A stretch of 64,000 bases of DNA from Rhynchopus sp. YZ270_cl-10. Taxonomy: Eukaryota > Euglenozoa > Diplonemea > Diplonemida > Diplonemidae. The notes beneath the pieces are model-generated. The model saw only the letters and a list, made by a program, of their open reading frames with translations. It had not been told where the DNA came from and did not search any database. The DNA lies in contig OZ037875.1 of NCBI GenBank assembly GCA_964035575.1, positions 124,001-188,000 of the forward strand, read 5' to 3'. Every line of letters begins with the position of its first letter. The first letter of the stretch is position 1. Shown here piece by piece: positions 27,799 through 41,419 of this stretch. The translations under genes and the position numbers were made by a program.

Positions 27799-29181
27799 CT
27801 AAAACCTCATCCCAGTACCTCCCCTCCTTCCGCCAGCATTTCGCGTCCGGAGGTTCAAACTTGCTGTACGGCGTGGCGGCGCAACACCACCACCCATCCC
27901 CACAGATGACACTGCGGCTCGCAACGATGCACGCCGTGGCATGCCTTGCGCAAGGTGTCGTTGTGCTGTCGCACCATTTCCACTGGACACATCTGCAACA
28001 CCCACCATTCCACCGCCTCCACCACGCACAGTTCTCGTATGACGCACCGACAGTGCACGCTGTGGCTTGGGCGGTTCAAAGTCGGGCATCTCGCGAAGAG
28101 CGTTAAGATTGGATGCATTCTCCTCCTCCTCTGGCACATGGCTCGATGACCAATACGCTGCAACAGGCGAAGAGACCGAGGGTGGCGGGAACGACGTGGT
28201 GGGAGGCACGTCAGCGAGGGGCATCTCCTCTTCGTACACCTCGCGCCGTTCTCTCGCAAGCCGCTGCCTACGGAGGTCGTTAAAGGTGTTGACAGCGGCA
28301 GCCAATCCTGCAATATCTGGCGTCGACGAAGCTGGAGGCGACTGCGGGTAGGTCGTGTTATGCGGCTGTCCTCCGTGGAAGACGAGCTTTTCTGAGAGAG
28401 AGTTGGTCTGTGCCTTCGGGGAATGCGGCGCGCTGGGGGTAGGGGTAGACGCGGCACGCTCTGGGTCTGCTGCAACCATGATCCTCCCCCACTCCTGGAC
28501 CCTATCGCGCAGTGCATAGTCGGGCGTGAGGTGTGTGTTCTCCAACAGCAGATTCGTCAGTGGAGAGGTCGGCGGGTTGGCGGATATCGAGAACGAACGG
28601 AACCACTCCTCAATCGCACACTTCTCGTAGACATGCCCATCGCAGGTTCGTACAGGATAACGCATCACAGCGCACGTCACCGGGCAGACAAATTCCTGCG
28701 GGCAGTCATCAATGTATTTATCCAATCCATCACTGTACACAGGAAGTCTGTCGTATGCGTGCACATCAACGTCGTCGTCGATGCCTAGCCCAGGGAGTGC
28801 GTCGTCTTCTTCCACTTCGTATTCGATGCCGACCTGCGGGGTGGACACCATCTGGCGGACGCGCATGAGCTCTGCGTATTCTTCCTCATACGAGACGGTA
28901 GGCTCTGTGTTCGTGGCCAGCGACCCTTCTATTGAATGCATCCGCTGTCGAATCGAGAACGCAAGATTCAGCTTCTCACGCACCGTCTTCAGGCGGTCCG
29001 TCAGCGCAGACGCTCGGGTCACCAGCTGCCTTGCCTCAGAGCACTCCCGTTCATACTCCCCAAGCCGCCCGTCGATGCGTGTCTGTACCTGGGCTATCTC
29101 CTGTGTCAGCGCACGTACCCGGGCGGACTGTGCATTCGACCGTCTCGTTAAGAACTGCTGGGAACTGCTGATCCCTGGCAT
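27799..29181 (-). CDS. U-box E3 ubiquitin ligase-like protein
   Basis: 460 residues. Residues 15-85 form a coiled coil rich in Arg, Glu and Gln. Residues 120-140 are acidic. Residues 160-231 form a U-box: CPQEFVCPVTCAVMRYPV, then CDGHVYEKCAIEEWF, then PTSPLTN and the helix DYALRDRVQEW. This matches the family order, with the conserved Pro-Val start and the E2-facing Ile/Trp residues present. Residues 235-460 are mostly disordered and rich in Pro, Ser and Arg, ending in RG-rich repeats (RGGGGG, NAGGRRGGTGMRF). U-box proteins transfer ubiquitin from an E2 to a substrate. No substrate-binding repeats are present, so the coiled coil may do this. A good acceptor, ATCTTCTTACAG, lies about 60 bases upstream of the ATG. 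Confidence 0.87.
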   Translation of the reverse strand: MPGISSSQQFLTRRSNAQSARVRALTQEIAQVQTRIDGRLGEYERECSEARQLVTRASALTDRLKTVREKLNLAFSIRQRMHSIEGSLATNTEPTVSYEEEYAELMRVRQMVSTPQVGIEYEVEEDDALPGLGIDDDVDVHAYDRLPVYSDGLDKYIDDCPQEFVCPVTCAVMRYPVRTCDGHVYEKCAIEEWFRSFSISANPPTSPLTNLLLENTHLTPDYALRDRVQEWGRIMVAADPERAASTPTPSAPHSPKAQTNSLSEKLVFHGGQPHNTTYPQSPPASSTPDIAGLAAAVNTFNDLRRQRLARERREVYEEEMPLADVPPTTSFPPPSVSSPVAAYWSSSHVPEEEENASNLNALREMPDFEPPKPQRALSVRHTRTVRGGGGGMVGVADVSSGNGATAQRHLAQGMPRRASLRAAVSSVGMGGGVAPPRRTASLNLRTRNAGGRRGGTGMRF

Positions 29182-29244
29182 GGGGAAAGGGGGGGAGGGA
29201 GAGGAAGAGGGGGAAGGGGGGAAGGGGAGGGTGTGTACTGTAAG

Positions 29245-31294
29245 AAGATTAGAAGGGGCTTGCGTGAACAGAGCGTTCGGGGTAGATTTTTTTTTGCAAC
29301 TGACACGCTGGAGAGGCCCTGGCCAAACATGGAGTGTTCGTAAAAAGGTGTTAGTAGAGGAGTTTCACCAGACCAGAAGCAACAGGACAAACCTTCTAAA
29401 AGCAGAAGCCAAAAAGCACAACAACATTTACCCTGCGACACCTTGAAAAACAGGTGATTTTTGCCTTTTTCAGTTGTGTGTGTGCAGTGCCGCATTCCCC
29501 AGGCTTGGTGAAAGTTGTGCCTCCAATACCCCTATGTGGGTTGGAAAAATCAAATAAAGATAAAATTTTGAGGCAGCCTGGGGGTGTGCTATGGTAAACA
29601 ATTTGTGTGTGTAAAAATACCCCTAAAAAACACCCTAATGCAGGTCAAGAAGCTCCAAGTGGTCAGAACCCCAAGATGAATGCTGCGACTGAGTCACGGT
29701 GGACTGGAATCACTGGAATGCCTCGTGGAATGTCTTCTTCAGAGACGACGTATGAACCATGACCGAGGAAGAGGTGGAGGTGGCGACCGAAGCAGCATCC
29801 CGAGCCAGGACTACTGGCGCATCTCCCAAGTGTGGATGGACGGGTGCGGTGCGAAAGAATTCACGGTGGAGCTGTTGACAGAGGGTCTGGGCAACCTCAT
29901 CCCAGCGGAGTTGCAGGTACAGTGGGGGTACAAGACTGGTAGGGCACACCTCACCGGATCGGACCCGAGAGTCCTTCGCCAGCACCGTACACAACGTCAG
30001 ATACGTGTACAGCGACATCACCCCAGGGCTGGAGCTTGATGCGGACACGTGGTACAATCGCATGATGCAGTGGTTTTGATAGATACGTTCCAACTCTCTA
30101 CACCGCCAACCACCCCCTCTTGCCCGATCCGAATCGAGAACATTTGCATGAGTTTTCGTATCAGGGCATCCAGCTTGCTACAGCTCTTTCCCTTCGTCAC
30201 AAAAAATATGTTCTGCTGACGAAATCTGCGGACAGACTGCTGGAACGCTGCAAGGGTAGGAGATGTAAGGTGGCTGACACCCGAGAGCTTCACCTTCCTC
30301 AGGAGAACTATGTGATAGTGGACTGGTCCGGAACGAAGAGCGACCCTTCAGAGAATGGACCACGACACGCCCATCATATCTGCCCGAGAGGAATGGAGTA
30401 CCTGCAGACGGTGTGCGACAGGACGAGCAAAGGGTTGCCCGATCTTCGGGTGCTCAAAGATAACAGTGGTGAGACAGCTGCAGGGTAATTGAGAGCACAT
30501 CAAATCAGAAGCAAAGAAGAACCGGTGTTTTGCACATCGGTTATACAGATGGATTTTATGGGAAAAAATATGGTCTTTTTTTCATTTTCATATTGTGACA
30601 TTTTGATGGATAACAGAAATGAGGAAACATAAATGAGATTCACTTCAGCGCCTAAGGGCACAGTGAGAGAGGACGCTGGGGACGGTTCAGGGGGGGGGGA
30701 AACGATTCGTTCAATAGATAAAAAAATAACGTTTTTTGGGATAGTATTTTTTCTTCCTGAAAAAATTTTTACTGATTTTATTTTTGCTATCAGATGAGTG
30801 AGCTTCTCATGCCCACACACAATCTACAAACAAACAAAAAAGCGAATTTGATCGTGCGCCTCACCTCTGCAATGCAGGCACTGACAAAGTCTTGAAGTAC
30901 AAAGCCCTCTTGTGGTAGTGTACCTCCAAAAAAATAATGAACCACTCCCCACTCCCACTCCCCTCCCCCGACCCTATCTAGAACGTTTGTTGGCCAAAAA
31001 GCCATGATGCCCCCCGTGTTCCCTCTCTGCACACAAAAACAAAGCTTTTCTGAGCACTTTTAGTGTGCTCAAAGGCAAAGATAGATGACAGGCCAAGCTT
31101 TAAAGATAACACAAAAACTGAACGACTCGAACACATACATTCACAAGAAAGAAAACAAAAACCACAAAAAGAGAAAAAAATTGCAAGATAAACCTCTCTC
31201 ACATTTCACTTCAAATCACAAAAAAAGAGCTAGCACCAAAAAGCGACCCTTTTCTCCAATCCCAGGATTTGATCCCTCATCTTTTCCTTGATCT
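29245..31294. other. intergenic with decayed coding-like traces
   Basis: At 29700-30060 plus-strand frames hold protein-like pieces in two frames (FTVELLTEGLGNLIPAELQ, then VHNVRYVYSDITPGLEL and DADTWYNRMMQWF before a stop). A separate 122-codon frame lies at 30120-30488. I recognise neither. They run against the host genes and change frame, so they are probably relics. The rest is AT-rich; a perfect stem TGAGCAC/GTGCTCA lies near 31050. Confidence 0.35.
30897..30927. repeat. short hairpin repeat, shared with 45045-45074
   Basis: GTACAAAGCCCTC, loop, GGTAGTGTAC. The stem pairs at both ends, and the second copy has GGCAG for GGTAG, which keeps the pairing. Confidence 0.5.
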
Positions 31295-34200
31295 TCATTC
31301 CCTTTGTTGGTTGAAGAACTCCGTCAAGGCTGTGAGCACTGTGTCAGTAACTTTGAAGTCGTGCCCCTCTGTGTGGAGGTGCGTGCGTGAGGAAGGGTAC
31401 CCTGCAGCGAGGGCAGCGCAGTCTGCTGCGAGGTCCTCTGAAGCGTCGTAGATGTGCAGGGTCGCGCAGTCTCCTTGCTTCTCACCTATCTTCTCACCCC
31501 CTTCAAGAGGACGCTTAAACGACGATACAAAAACACCCCACCTCACCACCCCCTCTCGCAGCAAGATCTCCGCAACAGAGCCGCCCTGGGAATGACCTAG
31601 CACCCCTTCAAAGGGTCCTTCTGCCTTCACCACTTCACGGAGATGTGCCAGACTCGCATCCAACCCGACACATTCGGTACCAACCCAGCCACGTTCATAG
31701 GAGAGCGTACCATCAGCATCGCGTTGGGAGGGTGCATGCCACCATTCGTGGAGAGGCTCAGCAGCGGGGATGCGGGCATCACCTGGACCGGTGGCAGGGT
31801 GTGGTGCGTTGACCTATGTGGTGGATGGGTGGAGAAGAGAAAAGTTTTTGTTTAGAAAACGAATGAAAAAGTACAGTGGACTAAGCCCGAACATCGGTGG
31901 AGTAAAAACCCTCCCTAGAGCTTTGAAATCCCAAAATCCACCTATGTTCCTACCCCACCGGTGTTTGTTGTCTTACTGTATCTCCGATTTTTTATTGTGG
32001 AAGATTGACCTAAAAAATGGTCATATGGCGGTTCAAAACCTAGGGGGAAGGGGTCATACCAAAACCAGATCAATCTCCGGAACAGCCGCCGCAACGCGAC
32101 GAAGCTGCAATTTAAGCAGCGCGTTTGAAGAGCGGAATCCATGCAGACAGAGCACCCTGCGTCTCGGGTGCTGCGTATCCTCCTGCGTCCCTTTCCCCTT
32201 CTCTGTGAGAACGATGTGGCCCTCTGCGTCCCCACTACCTTCTTCAGATACTATGGCATCAACAATGCTGGAGAGCGTCACATCATCGGCCAGATCTAGG
32301 TCAATGTTGCCAAACTTTGCACGCAATGAATGCGACAACTGCAACTGCCCGAGAGAGTCGATGCCTACTGCGCCTAAGGTTAGCGCCATGTCGACGTCAC
32401 CATCAGCGATACGCAGCCTGCGCGCTACGTACGCCAGCAGGAAGGCCTCTACCTCCTCCCGTCCAGAGGTCACCACGACTTCGACTTCGTCGTGAATGCG
32501 ATCTGCGGTGAGGTCTACTACTACTGGCTTGTCTGTGTCACGTAACGCCACTGCTCGGAAGATATCATCAAACGCAGTCACCTCTGCAAATGAATCCACC
32601 ACAAACGCATGCGACCGCTGCCCCGACAGAAGGAAGTCCGCTGTAAGAGAAGCCACTTCATTTGGGTGGTTTGCTTTGAATACCAAAGGGGCGGGTGGCT
32701 CTTTGTATTGAGGTGCGCTTCGCGCGCTTCGGGGAACCTGGATGACGATTTTCCCAATGTGCTTCCCTGAGTTGAGAAGCGTCATAGCATCAGAGACCTT
32801 CGCCAGAGCGAACATTCGGAGTGGGAGGGGTGGGAGGGTGGGCGCGGCCTCCCAGACTTCGTCGAGGAGAATGCGTGAGAGGTGTGCGTTCTGCATCAAC
32901 ACATCGAGGTGTGCGGAGGTGTACATCTGTCCCTTTGCAAGCATCTCCAGATCAATCCCGGTGTGCGCCTTTTGGTCGGCCTTACCTAGCTCCACAAAAC
33001 GGCCCAAAGGTTTTAATAGACGCAGCGATGCTTTCATCGCCTCCCCCGAAAGCGAATTCACAATAACGTCAACACCACCAACATGCTCCAAAACACCAGT
33101 AGAAAACTCTGTTGGGCTCCGCGAATTAAAGATCATCTCGGGGTCGACACCACAGTGCTGGATCAAATGGTCTCTTTTCTCTTGGGTTGACACAGTGCAG
33201 ATTGGAATCGCTCCGGCACGCTTTGTGAGGTGCACACAGGCTTGACCTACTCCACCAGCAGCAGCATGGATCAAAACACGTTCCCCTGGACGGATCCGTG
33301 CTAGCCAATAGAGTGCATACCACGCAGTACCATAGGCAAGAGAGATCACGGGGGAGGACATTGGGTCAACGTTGGAGGGGACTTTGTGGCAGCAGTGTTC
33401 AAGGATAGTGGCGTAGTTGCCGAGGCCGCTGCGGGTGGGGAGGCCAGCCACGGTGTCGCCGATGTCGACAGAGTCGACGGAAGCGCCTTTCGCAATGACG
33501 GTGCCACTCACCTCCCCGCCTACCACCCCTAAGGTACTCCCGCTGATGACCCCGGTCGCCAAGAGAACGTCCAAAAAGTTGAGCGCCCATTGTGTTGCCT
33601 CGATCAGTACTTCGTTCTCCTTCAACGCGACAGACTCCTTTGTTGGCTCAGGCTTCGCAACCACAACAGATTCAAACACACCAGACGCCCCTGAGACCCC
33701 AACAGAATACCACCTCGGGGTCGTTCCCTCCTCCTCCGCCACCTTCTCGATAGGGAGACCACTTTGCAGCATCGTTTCAATGCCATTATTACAACGGAAA
33801 ACACCAGAGGAAGAGCTTGGTGTGTATTTGAGGAAGGCCGCTATATCCTTTATGGTCTGATCTGTCTCGCAGACGGAGAGAGAGAATGCGGTAGTCCCTA
33901 AGGTATGCGGTGTGGGGAAGGAGGCGAGGGTGGTGAGAGGGGCGTGCATCGCTCCTATCGCAGTGACGATGCTATCAGAGGACCAGAGCGCGAGGAGCGC
34001 AGCACGCATGCCGGCCGACAATGGACTCTCCCCGCAAACCACGACATGGAGCGGTACTGCGGAGTTTTTAAGACCAGCCAGCTTCGTCTCCTCATTGTAG
34101 GCGACGTACAGTGCATCAATGCCTGCTGTATCCAATGTACGCAAAATCCCCGACAAAGCGCTCTCCTCAAGCATCAGCACCACTACCCGCCGTGGCATGA

Positions 34201-37200
34201 TAGTATCGGATAATGTCGCAGGTCCCCATGAAATGCTCTTCACCTCGTCGTGGTTCACCTCTTCTCCCGTCGCAACCGTCTCCAACCCACGAAGGGAGAA
34301 CACAGGAAGCAGCTGTCCGGAGGTGCCCTTCGCGAAGACGCTGATGTCAGATTTTTCGGAGTTTGTTGTACAAGGCTCGGCAAAGCAGAGTAGTGTGCCT
34401 CCCACCGCAGAGCAGGTGAAGTATGTTATGGAGTCAAATCGTTGTGGCACGCCGTTGTTTGAGAGAAGTGAAGCAATGTGGGTGCATGCGTCCACAGTGT
34501 CGGGGGCGACGCCGTTGAAGAACGATGATGTTGTGATGTAGGGACGGCGTACCACATTCACCTCGCCGACGAACGCAGCGCACTCTGGAACAGATGCCAC
34601 CCCCTGCACACTGCGGAACCCACCTGAATACCGGAACCCTTCTCTGTGCATGTTGTAGTAGAGCTGCTGGGCACGCTGGGCTGCGTCGTCGGCCTCTGCC
34701 AACAGCTGTGCTGCGTACCCTGTCTTCTGCAGGGAGAGGCTGCCGGAGAAGGGTGCGCTGTTGAAGACCGCTTCGCAGTGCGTCTTCAAGGGTTGCTGGT
34801 TGGTGTTGGTGTTGTTGCTGTTTCTGCTGCAGACGCGGACCCGCCATTTGTCGTGCGTAGTGTCAACGGAGGTGATTAATTCTACTTCCCCTTTGCCATG
34901 TGCGCGGAGCTCGAGGACGCTCTTGAACACAACTGCTTCCAACGTGACGGCCCCTTGTGCCACCCCTGCCGCAGACGCAGCAGCGGAAACCATCATCTCA
35001 ACCCACAGCGTTGCTGGGACAACAACAGTAGGCCCGATCTTGTGCCCCAACATCCAGAGCAGGCCTTTGCAGGCCCAGTCGCGTTCTGTTGAGGGTGCGG
35101 ATGAGGCGGGCCAGGTGGTGGTGTGTTCGTGGACGCCTCTGTGCTGGGTGTGCGTGCCCAGGAGTGGGTGGCCGTTCCCCTGGGCCTCCTTGAGGGAGAG
35201 CCCTGCGCACAGTGCGACAGGAAGGTTGAGCGCCTCGGAGTAGTGCCGCCACGAGACAATCTTGTTGGGCATGACGGTGCGTGGTGTGCCGGCAGCAGGC
35301 ACAACGAAGACACGGCGGAACAACGCCGCAGCCTCGTCCCTGCTGATGAAGGCCTCGCCACGGTCCGGCTGGATAGCGTGCGTCTCCGTCATCCCCACCT
35401 CCCACCCACCCCACTGCAGAGAGCACACCAAAGGCGCAGATGGGTCCTTCATACACCTCTCGACCAGAGCATCGCTGTACACATTCGCCGCAGCGTACAG
35501 AGCCTGCCCTGCAGGGCCCAACGCTGCTGAAGACGAGCTTGTCAAATACACGACAGGTGGGTCCTTTGCTGTGCTCAACTTAGCAACGCTGCTGACCAGG
35601 ACGGAGGCGGCGTGCACCTTGGCGGCAATGAGCGGGCGGATGGTGTCAGGTTCGGTGACCCGTATGTTCGCAATGGTGGCATCGGAGACAACACCCGCAG
35701 AGTGGAAGACAGCAGCAAGCCTGCTGTCGACCTCACTGTCCATGACTGCACCCAGCTCGCTTGTGTTTGTAACGTCGCATCGTACATGGCGTACCGTGAC
35801 ACCAGGAGGCTGTGTGGGGTACGCCCACTCGCTGCGGGAGAGGACCACAATCTCGCCACCGCCAGACATCGCCTGCACACACCAGTCGACGATGAGACGC
35901 CCCACACCGTTCGACCCGCCAGTGACAATCACCTTGCGCCCAGCCAGCTTCAACATGGTCGGCAGTGCCATGCCAGGTTGGTAGGTGTCGTGCCTGATGC
36001 GTGCCGCACGGAGCTGCAGCGTGGTTGGGTTGGCTTTGAACTCTTCGAGCGAGCCTGCGGCGTGGAGGAAGGCGTCCTCGTGTGCGCTGATGCCGTTGTG
36101 CTTGAGGCCGGTGGTGCTGAAGGAGTGCGACACGTTGTCGATGAGCTGGCGCAGTGCGGTGCAGGTGGGCAGGGTTTCCCCCTCGATCACAAGACGCTTG
36201 AGAGTGAGTTGGGGGAACTCGCGTGCAGCGCTGCGAGCGAAGCCGAGCACTGCTGCGTACACGGGCACATCGGGGATGACGAGGAGCAGCTCCACGGGGC
36301 GGTCTTCCTTTGTGCCCTTCATCACTGCGACGATGTTCTGGATGAGCGCGACGAAGCGCAGCATCAGCTGCAGCGCCGTCTCGGGACAGACGGCGTCGTC
36401 CGCGCCTGAACCAAGAGCAACGATCCTGCCGTCACGCACGGCAGACACCAGGGCGCTGGGGATGCGACTGCGCCCCTCGGGCATAGTGTACGCAACACCC
36501 TCTGCGTCGTCGGCAGCACTGCGCACAACATCCTCCACAGCAACAATCCGTTCCGCGAGCAGCCCTGCACGCAGGTCCTCACCAAACCCACACAATGAAA
36601 CGCCTGCCCAGACAGGCTTTTCCTTCAACACACCGCACAACACATCCACGTCCACAGGATCGTAGTCGAACACATACTCAGTGAGCTGCTGTGCAGGAGG
36701 AGGCGCAGACACTACAACACGATCCTTCGGCTGTGCAGGCTGCCCCCAGCACCGCTGGCGTGAGTATGTCGGGGGCGGCAGGGTCACTGTTTGTGGCTCC
36801 AGTTCAGATGTGTGTCCTGCGAAGCTCTTCGCCACGTCAGGTGTCACGACGCCTTCGTGGGCAAGGCGTGCTGTAGCAGAGAGTAGGGCAAGCACCTCGT
36901 TGTCAACGTCGGCAGAGGACGGGCGTGGCAGGAGTGCGTCTGTACTGCACTGCAACGCACCTTCTGCGCAGCTGCCTAGCATGCTTGGGCCTAGCTCCAG
37001 CACAAGCAAGTTCTCCTTTGTGTCGACGCCTGCAAGCTCCTCCACCTTAAGCAAGGCCTGAAGGAAGTCAACAGGACGGCGCATGTGGTCCACCCAGTAG
37101 TCCACGTTGCGCCCGTTCTCGAGCAGCTCGCCTGTCACAGAGGAGACGACCGATGCGGTGGGGGTGCTGTGTGTGGTGTCGAAGATGGTCTCGAGCTCAC

Positions 37201-40200
37201 TGCGCAATGTGGCAAGACAGCCGTCGACGGCACGGCTGTGGAATGCTGCGTCCGTCGCAAGCAGGCGCCCCGGGCATCGCACTGCAACAACCTCGTCCGC
37301 TAGAAGGCGCTGCACAGTCTCCTCTGGGCCGGACACGACACACCGGTCGACACCGTTGATGCAGGACAGCTCCAGCCCTGCATAGCGTTCCTGCGAGAGA
37401 ACGTACTTCTCAACATCGGCACGCGACCCCAGCATGGAAACCATCTTCCCACACGTGGTCAGTCCATCCACAAGACGCCCACGCAACGCAACAAACTTCA
37501 CAGCCTCTGCCACAGAAAGCAGCCCCGCCAATGCGGCAGCCACCACCTCGCCTATGGAGTGCCCCACGATGTACGACGGGGCCACCTGCAGCTGCTGCGT
37601 CGCGTACACACCTAGAGCATAGCAGAGGGTGAAGGTCTTGATCTGCCCAGCCTCGTTCGACGTCGTCGTGTCTGGCAGAGGGTTGTAGCCAAGCAGCGTG
37701 TCCGCCACCTCCTGCACAGCTGCCGCAAAGGCGGGAAACGCATCACGGCCAGCAGGCGTCAGCAACCCACTGCCAAGCCCCTCCGTCAGCCCGCCCTGCC
37801 CAGGCACGCAGAACACCACAACAGGCTTTGCCCGTGGTGCCACCGTCAGCGGCACAACCGCTGCAGAGCCCGCACACGACACGACGTAGCACTTCGCTGC
37901 AAACTCCGGCCTGCGCAACAGGGTGTGGTGCACATCGCTCAGGGCGGCCGCACCGCTCTGCACATAACGTGACAGAGCATTAGCGTTGGACAGTGCCTCC
38001 TGCGGACTCCTTCCGTACACCGGGAGGAGCGCACCCGCGCTCTGCGTAGACCTGCTTTGCTTGGCCTTGCTGTTGCTGTGCCCCCTGCAAATGATGTGGA
38101 CATTTGTCCCACCCACCCCGAAGCTGGACACACCGCACACACGCTCCTCAGAAGGCACCTCCCATGCTGTGAGCGCTGTCGGGATGGTGAACGGAGCTGC
38201 CCCTGTGGTGGGTGTCGTGTGGTTTGCGGTGGGGAAGATGTGTCCGGAGTGGAGCGAGAGCACAGCCTTGAGGAGGCCTGCTGCGCCTGCAGCGGTGTTG
38301 GTGTGCCCGATGTGGCCCTTCACGGAGCCGAGCACGATGTTGGCACCTGAGTAGATGTCGCTGAGTGCGGCCAGCTCTATCGGGTCGCCCACCGCAGTGC
38401 CCGTACCATGACCTTCGATGAGGGTGACGTGCTTTGGGTCGATGCCTGCATTGCGCACCGCCCGCCGCACCGCATCCACCTGCCCGCTCTTCGACGGTGC
38501 ACTGAACGTATGCTTCCTCCGCCCATCATTGCTCACACCACACCCCGCCAGCACAGCATAGATGCGGTCCCCATCTGCCTCCGCATCCTTCAATCGCTTC
38601 AACACAAAACTCACCACAGCGTTCCCAGGCACAGTCCCAGACCCGGACACATCAAACGGGCGGCATCGCCCATCCACACTCCACACCATGCCAGCCTGGT
38701 AGGGGTATCCCGTGTCCTGAGGGGTCTGGATGCCGGAGGCGGCAATCAGCGCAACTTTGCACTGTCCAGAGCGAAGCGACGTCATGCCGTTGGCAACACA
38801 GAGAAGTCCGCTGGAGCAGGCACTCTGGCAGGTGAAGGCTGGTCCGTGAAGGTCAAACGCATGACTGATGCGGGTGGCACAGTAGTCCTTGTCGTTCCCT
38901 ACCTCAAGGGCCCAGTACGCGGCGCTGTCGTGCACGCGGGTGTGCACTGTGTCCTCCTGCAACACATCTGTCAGATACTGCGGCAAGGACCCACCACACG
39001 CAAACACACCCACATCCTTTTCCAACCCCACCGACGTATCCCCCGCAACAACGGGCCGGTAAGGATACCCCGCATCGATAAGAGCCTCGTAGGACACTTC
39101 CAACAAGCTCCGTTGGTTCGGGTCGGTGAGCTCCGCCTCGCTGTGCGACATCCCAAAAAAGCCTGCGTCAAAGCTTTCGACGTACTCCGTATCGAGCAGA
39201 ATGCCTCGCCTGACGTAGCGTTCTGTGTCTGCAGGGACGCCGTGTGCGGCTAGGGCTGCTGCGGAGAGAACGACAGAGACGTCTTCTGGAGCGGAGAGCG
39301 AGGCGATGACACGGTCGATGGAGTTGCCTTCGGGGCAGGGCCAGCGCACAGCTATGCCGATGACAGCCACTTCGCCACGCATGTCGCCCTCAACATCAGC
39401 AGTGTCGTGCACCTCGTCTGCGTCGTTTGCCTTTGCAAGGAGCGCCGCCTGCTGCGTCAGCGTCTCTGCCTCAAGCAACTCCGCCACCCGCACCCCCAGA
39501 ACAGTCCCAAGGCGTGTCAACATCAACGAATGTGCGCCTATGTCCCACATCGACGTGTCTGTCCCCACGTCCGCTGCAACGTCACCCAGAAGCCCGACCC
39601 AGACCAACCTAATCGCAGCAAGGATCTCGTCGTGTGTCGCGTCAGGCGCAACTGAAAAGGAAACGTTGCGCTCGGTGGCCTTGATGTGGTCCTCAAGCAG
39701 CTTCTTTGCGTTGGTCTTCCCGGTCGCAGTGACGGGGATGTCAGCGATGAAGACGTAGTGTGAGGGGTGTGCGAAGGATGGCAGCACATCTGCACTCTTG
39801 AGGTGCGCGCGGAGGGACGTGACGGCTGCGTGCGGCCCCCCTGGCGTGGCGTGCACGGTGCGCGACTTGATGAACGCAATGAGCTCGTCGTCATGGACCA
39901 GCACCACTGCGTCCAGGACGGCCTCGCCCAGGACGCTCACGGGTACCTTCCGCAGCTCCAGCTGGATGGACGCCAGGTCCACGCGGAAGCCACGCACCTT
40001 TGCTGTCATGTTGAGGCGCCCTGTTAGCTCGTATATTTTTGTGCCTTCAGCGGCAACTGTCTTGAAGCACGCACCCACGAAGTCCTCTGCACGCAGCGCA
40101 TCGCTGGGGATCGGCAGCACCGCTGCTGCGTCCTTGGTGCACCACGTCCGCGTCTGTGTCCTTGGGTTGGTTACAAAATTTTGGTTCGCTTCTTGGTCGC

Positions 40201-41419
40201 CGATGTAGCCTGCACCGTCAGGGACGCCGGTACCGCTGACGCGAAGTTCGAGAAGTGGTGTATCAGATTTGAAGGCGTGGTCGTCTGATGCGGAGATGGT
40301 GACACCAAGCATGGAGCAGCCCACAGGGCAGAAGGGGCGTTCTGCTGTCTCGAGCCAGCTCACGATGTGGGGGGTCACTTCGAGCGAGGCCACGTCGCCA
40401 GCCTCTGTCGTAGAGAGCAGGTTGAGGAGTGCGCAGGAGAGCGTGCTGTGGAAGAGGCGGGCGGTCTCGACAGGGAGACCCTCGCCAGAGACAACAACGA
40501 GGCGGAGGGTGCTGAGGGCGGTGCGTGCCGCAGAGTCCTGCAGCCACACACGCAGGAGGGACGGTGTCGTGCAGTCGACACGTGTCACCTTCGCCTCCGA
40601 CACCATCGAGAGGAACAGCTGCGAGTCAATCAGCACCGCATCAGGCACCAAAGCAGTGGTGCACCCCACGGCAGGCGCCATCCACCAGTACCACAGCGGG
40701 AATTGGTTCACCGCCACCACCTCGCCCGCCGCAAAAGGGTAGTTCTGCACCCTCCACTGCAGCATCTGTGCCAGGTGGCGGTGCCGCGTGATGACACCTT
40801 TCACCTTTCCTGTTGAGGTCCCTGTGGTCCAATCGACGAAGGCAGGCAGGTTGAGGTCGAGCAGTTGAGGTAGCTGCAGGTCTTGCCAGGTGTTTCCAGG
40901 TCTGGTGTTTGCAAGAACCTGCGTTACGTCGACGATGCGATCCAGAGTGAGAATGTCTTTGGGCAGAACGTTCCGGCCTGCATCGTCAACGAGGAGCGCC
41001 ATGGGCTGCCACGTGTCCCAGATCTGCCGCAGCTGAGCCTCCGGCATGCGGGGCGCGAGCAGGGTGTACGGCAGCCCGAGGAACGAGCATGCAGCGCAGG
41101 AGGCGACCCACGCCATGCCCTTCTCGACACAGATCGCAACGTGCACCCCAACAGCCACACCACTCAGCTCCGTTGCCACTGCATACGCCATGTCCCTGAA
41201 GGATGCATACGAATAACGCCGCCCATCACAGATGAACGCTACCTTCTCTGGGTGCGCACCACATGCCTGCAACAGCTGTGTTGGGTACGGCAATAGGTCG
41301 GGCATGTTGGGTGGGGTGTCTGTGGTGGTTTGCGTGAGGGGGATGCAGGGAGGTGTGAGAGGGGTGACGCCTTCCTTAGCCTTAGAGGGGGAAAATAGCA
41401 TCTTCTGCATCAGCAACAT
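31295..41419 (-). CDS. hybrid adenylation/polyketide synthase with C-terminal serine hydrolase, two exons
   Basis: Exons 32060-41419 and 31295-31813 are joined across a 246-base intron (donor GTATGA, acceptor CACATAG), giving 3,292 residues. Order: adenylation domain (about 50-590; TTGTSTGKVKG near 197), carrier (Ser631), ketosynthase (Cys868 in CQSACSSG; EGHGTGTAVGDP; GHTNTAAGAAG), acyltransferase (Ser1288 in GHSIGE), ketoreductase (VTGGSNGVG near 1831, Tyr1975), dehydratase (His2126; DTVDACTH), enoyl reductase (HAAAGGVG near 2718), carrier (Ser3022), then an FSH1-type alpha/beta hydrolase (LCLHGFRSS before the intron, Ser3195 in GHSQGG). It should load an acid by adenylation, extend it with full reduction and release it by hydrolysis. 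Ketoreductase before dehydratase is unusual. No other biosynthetic genes are nearby. Confidence 0.93.
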
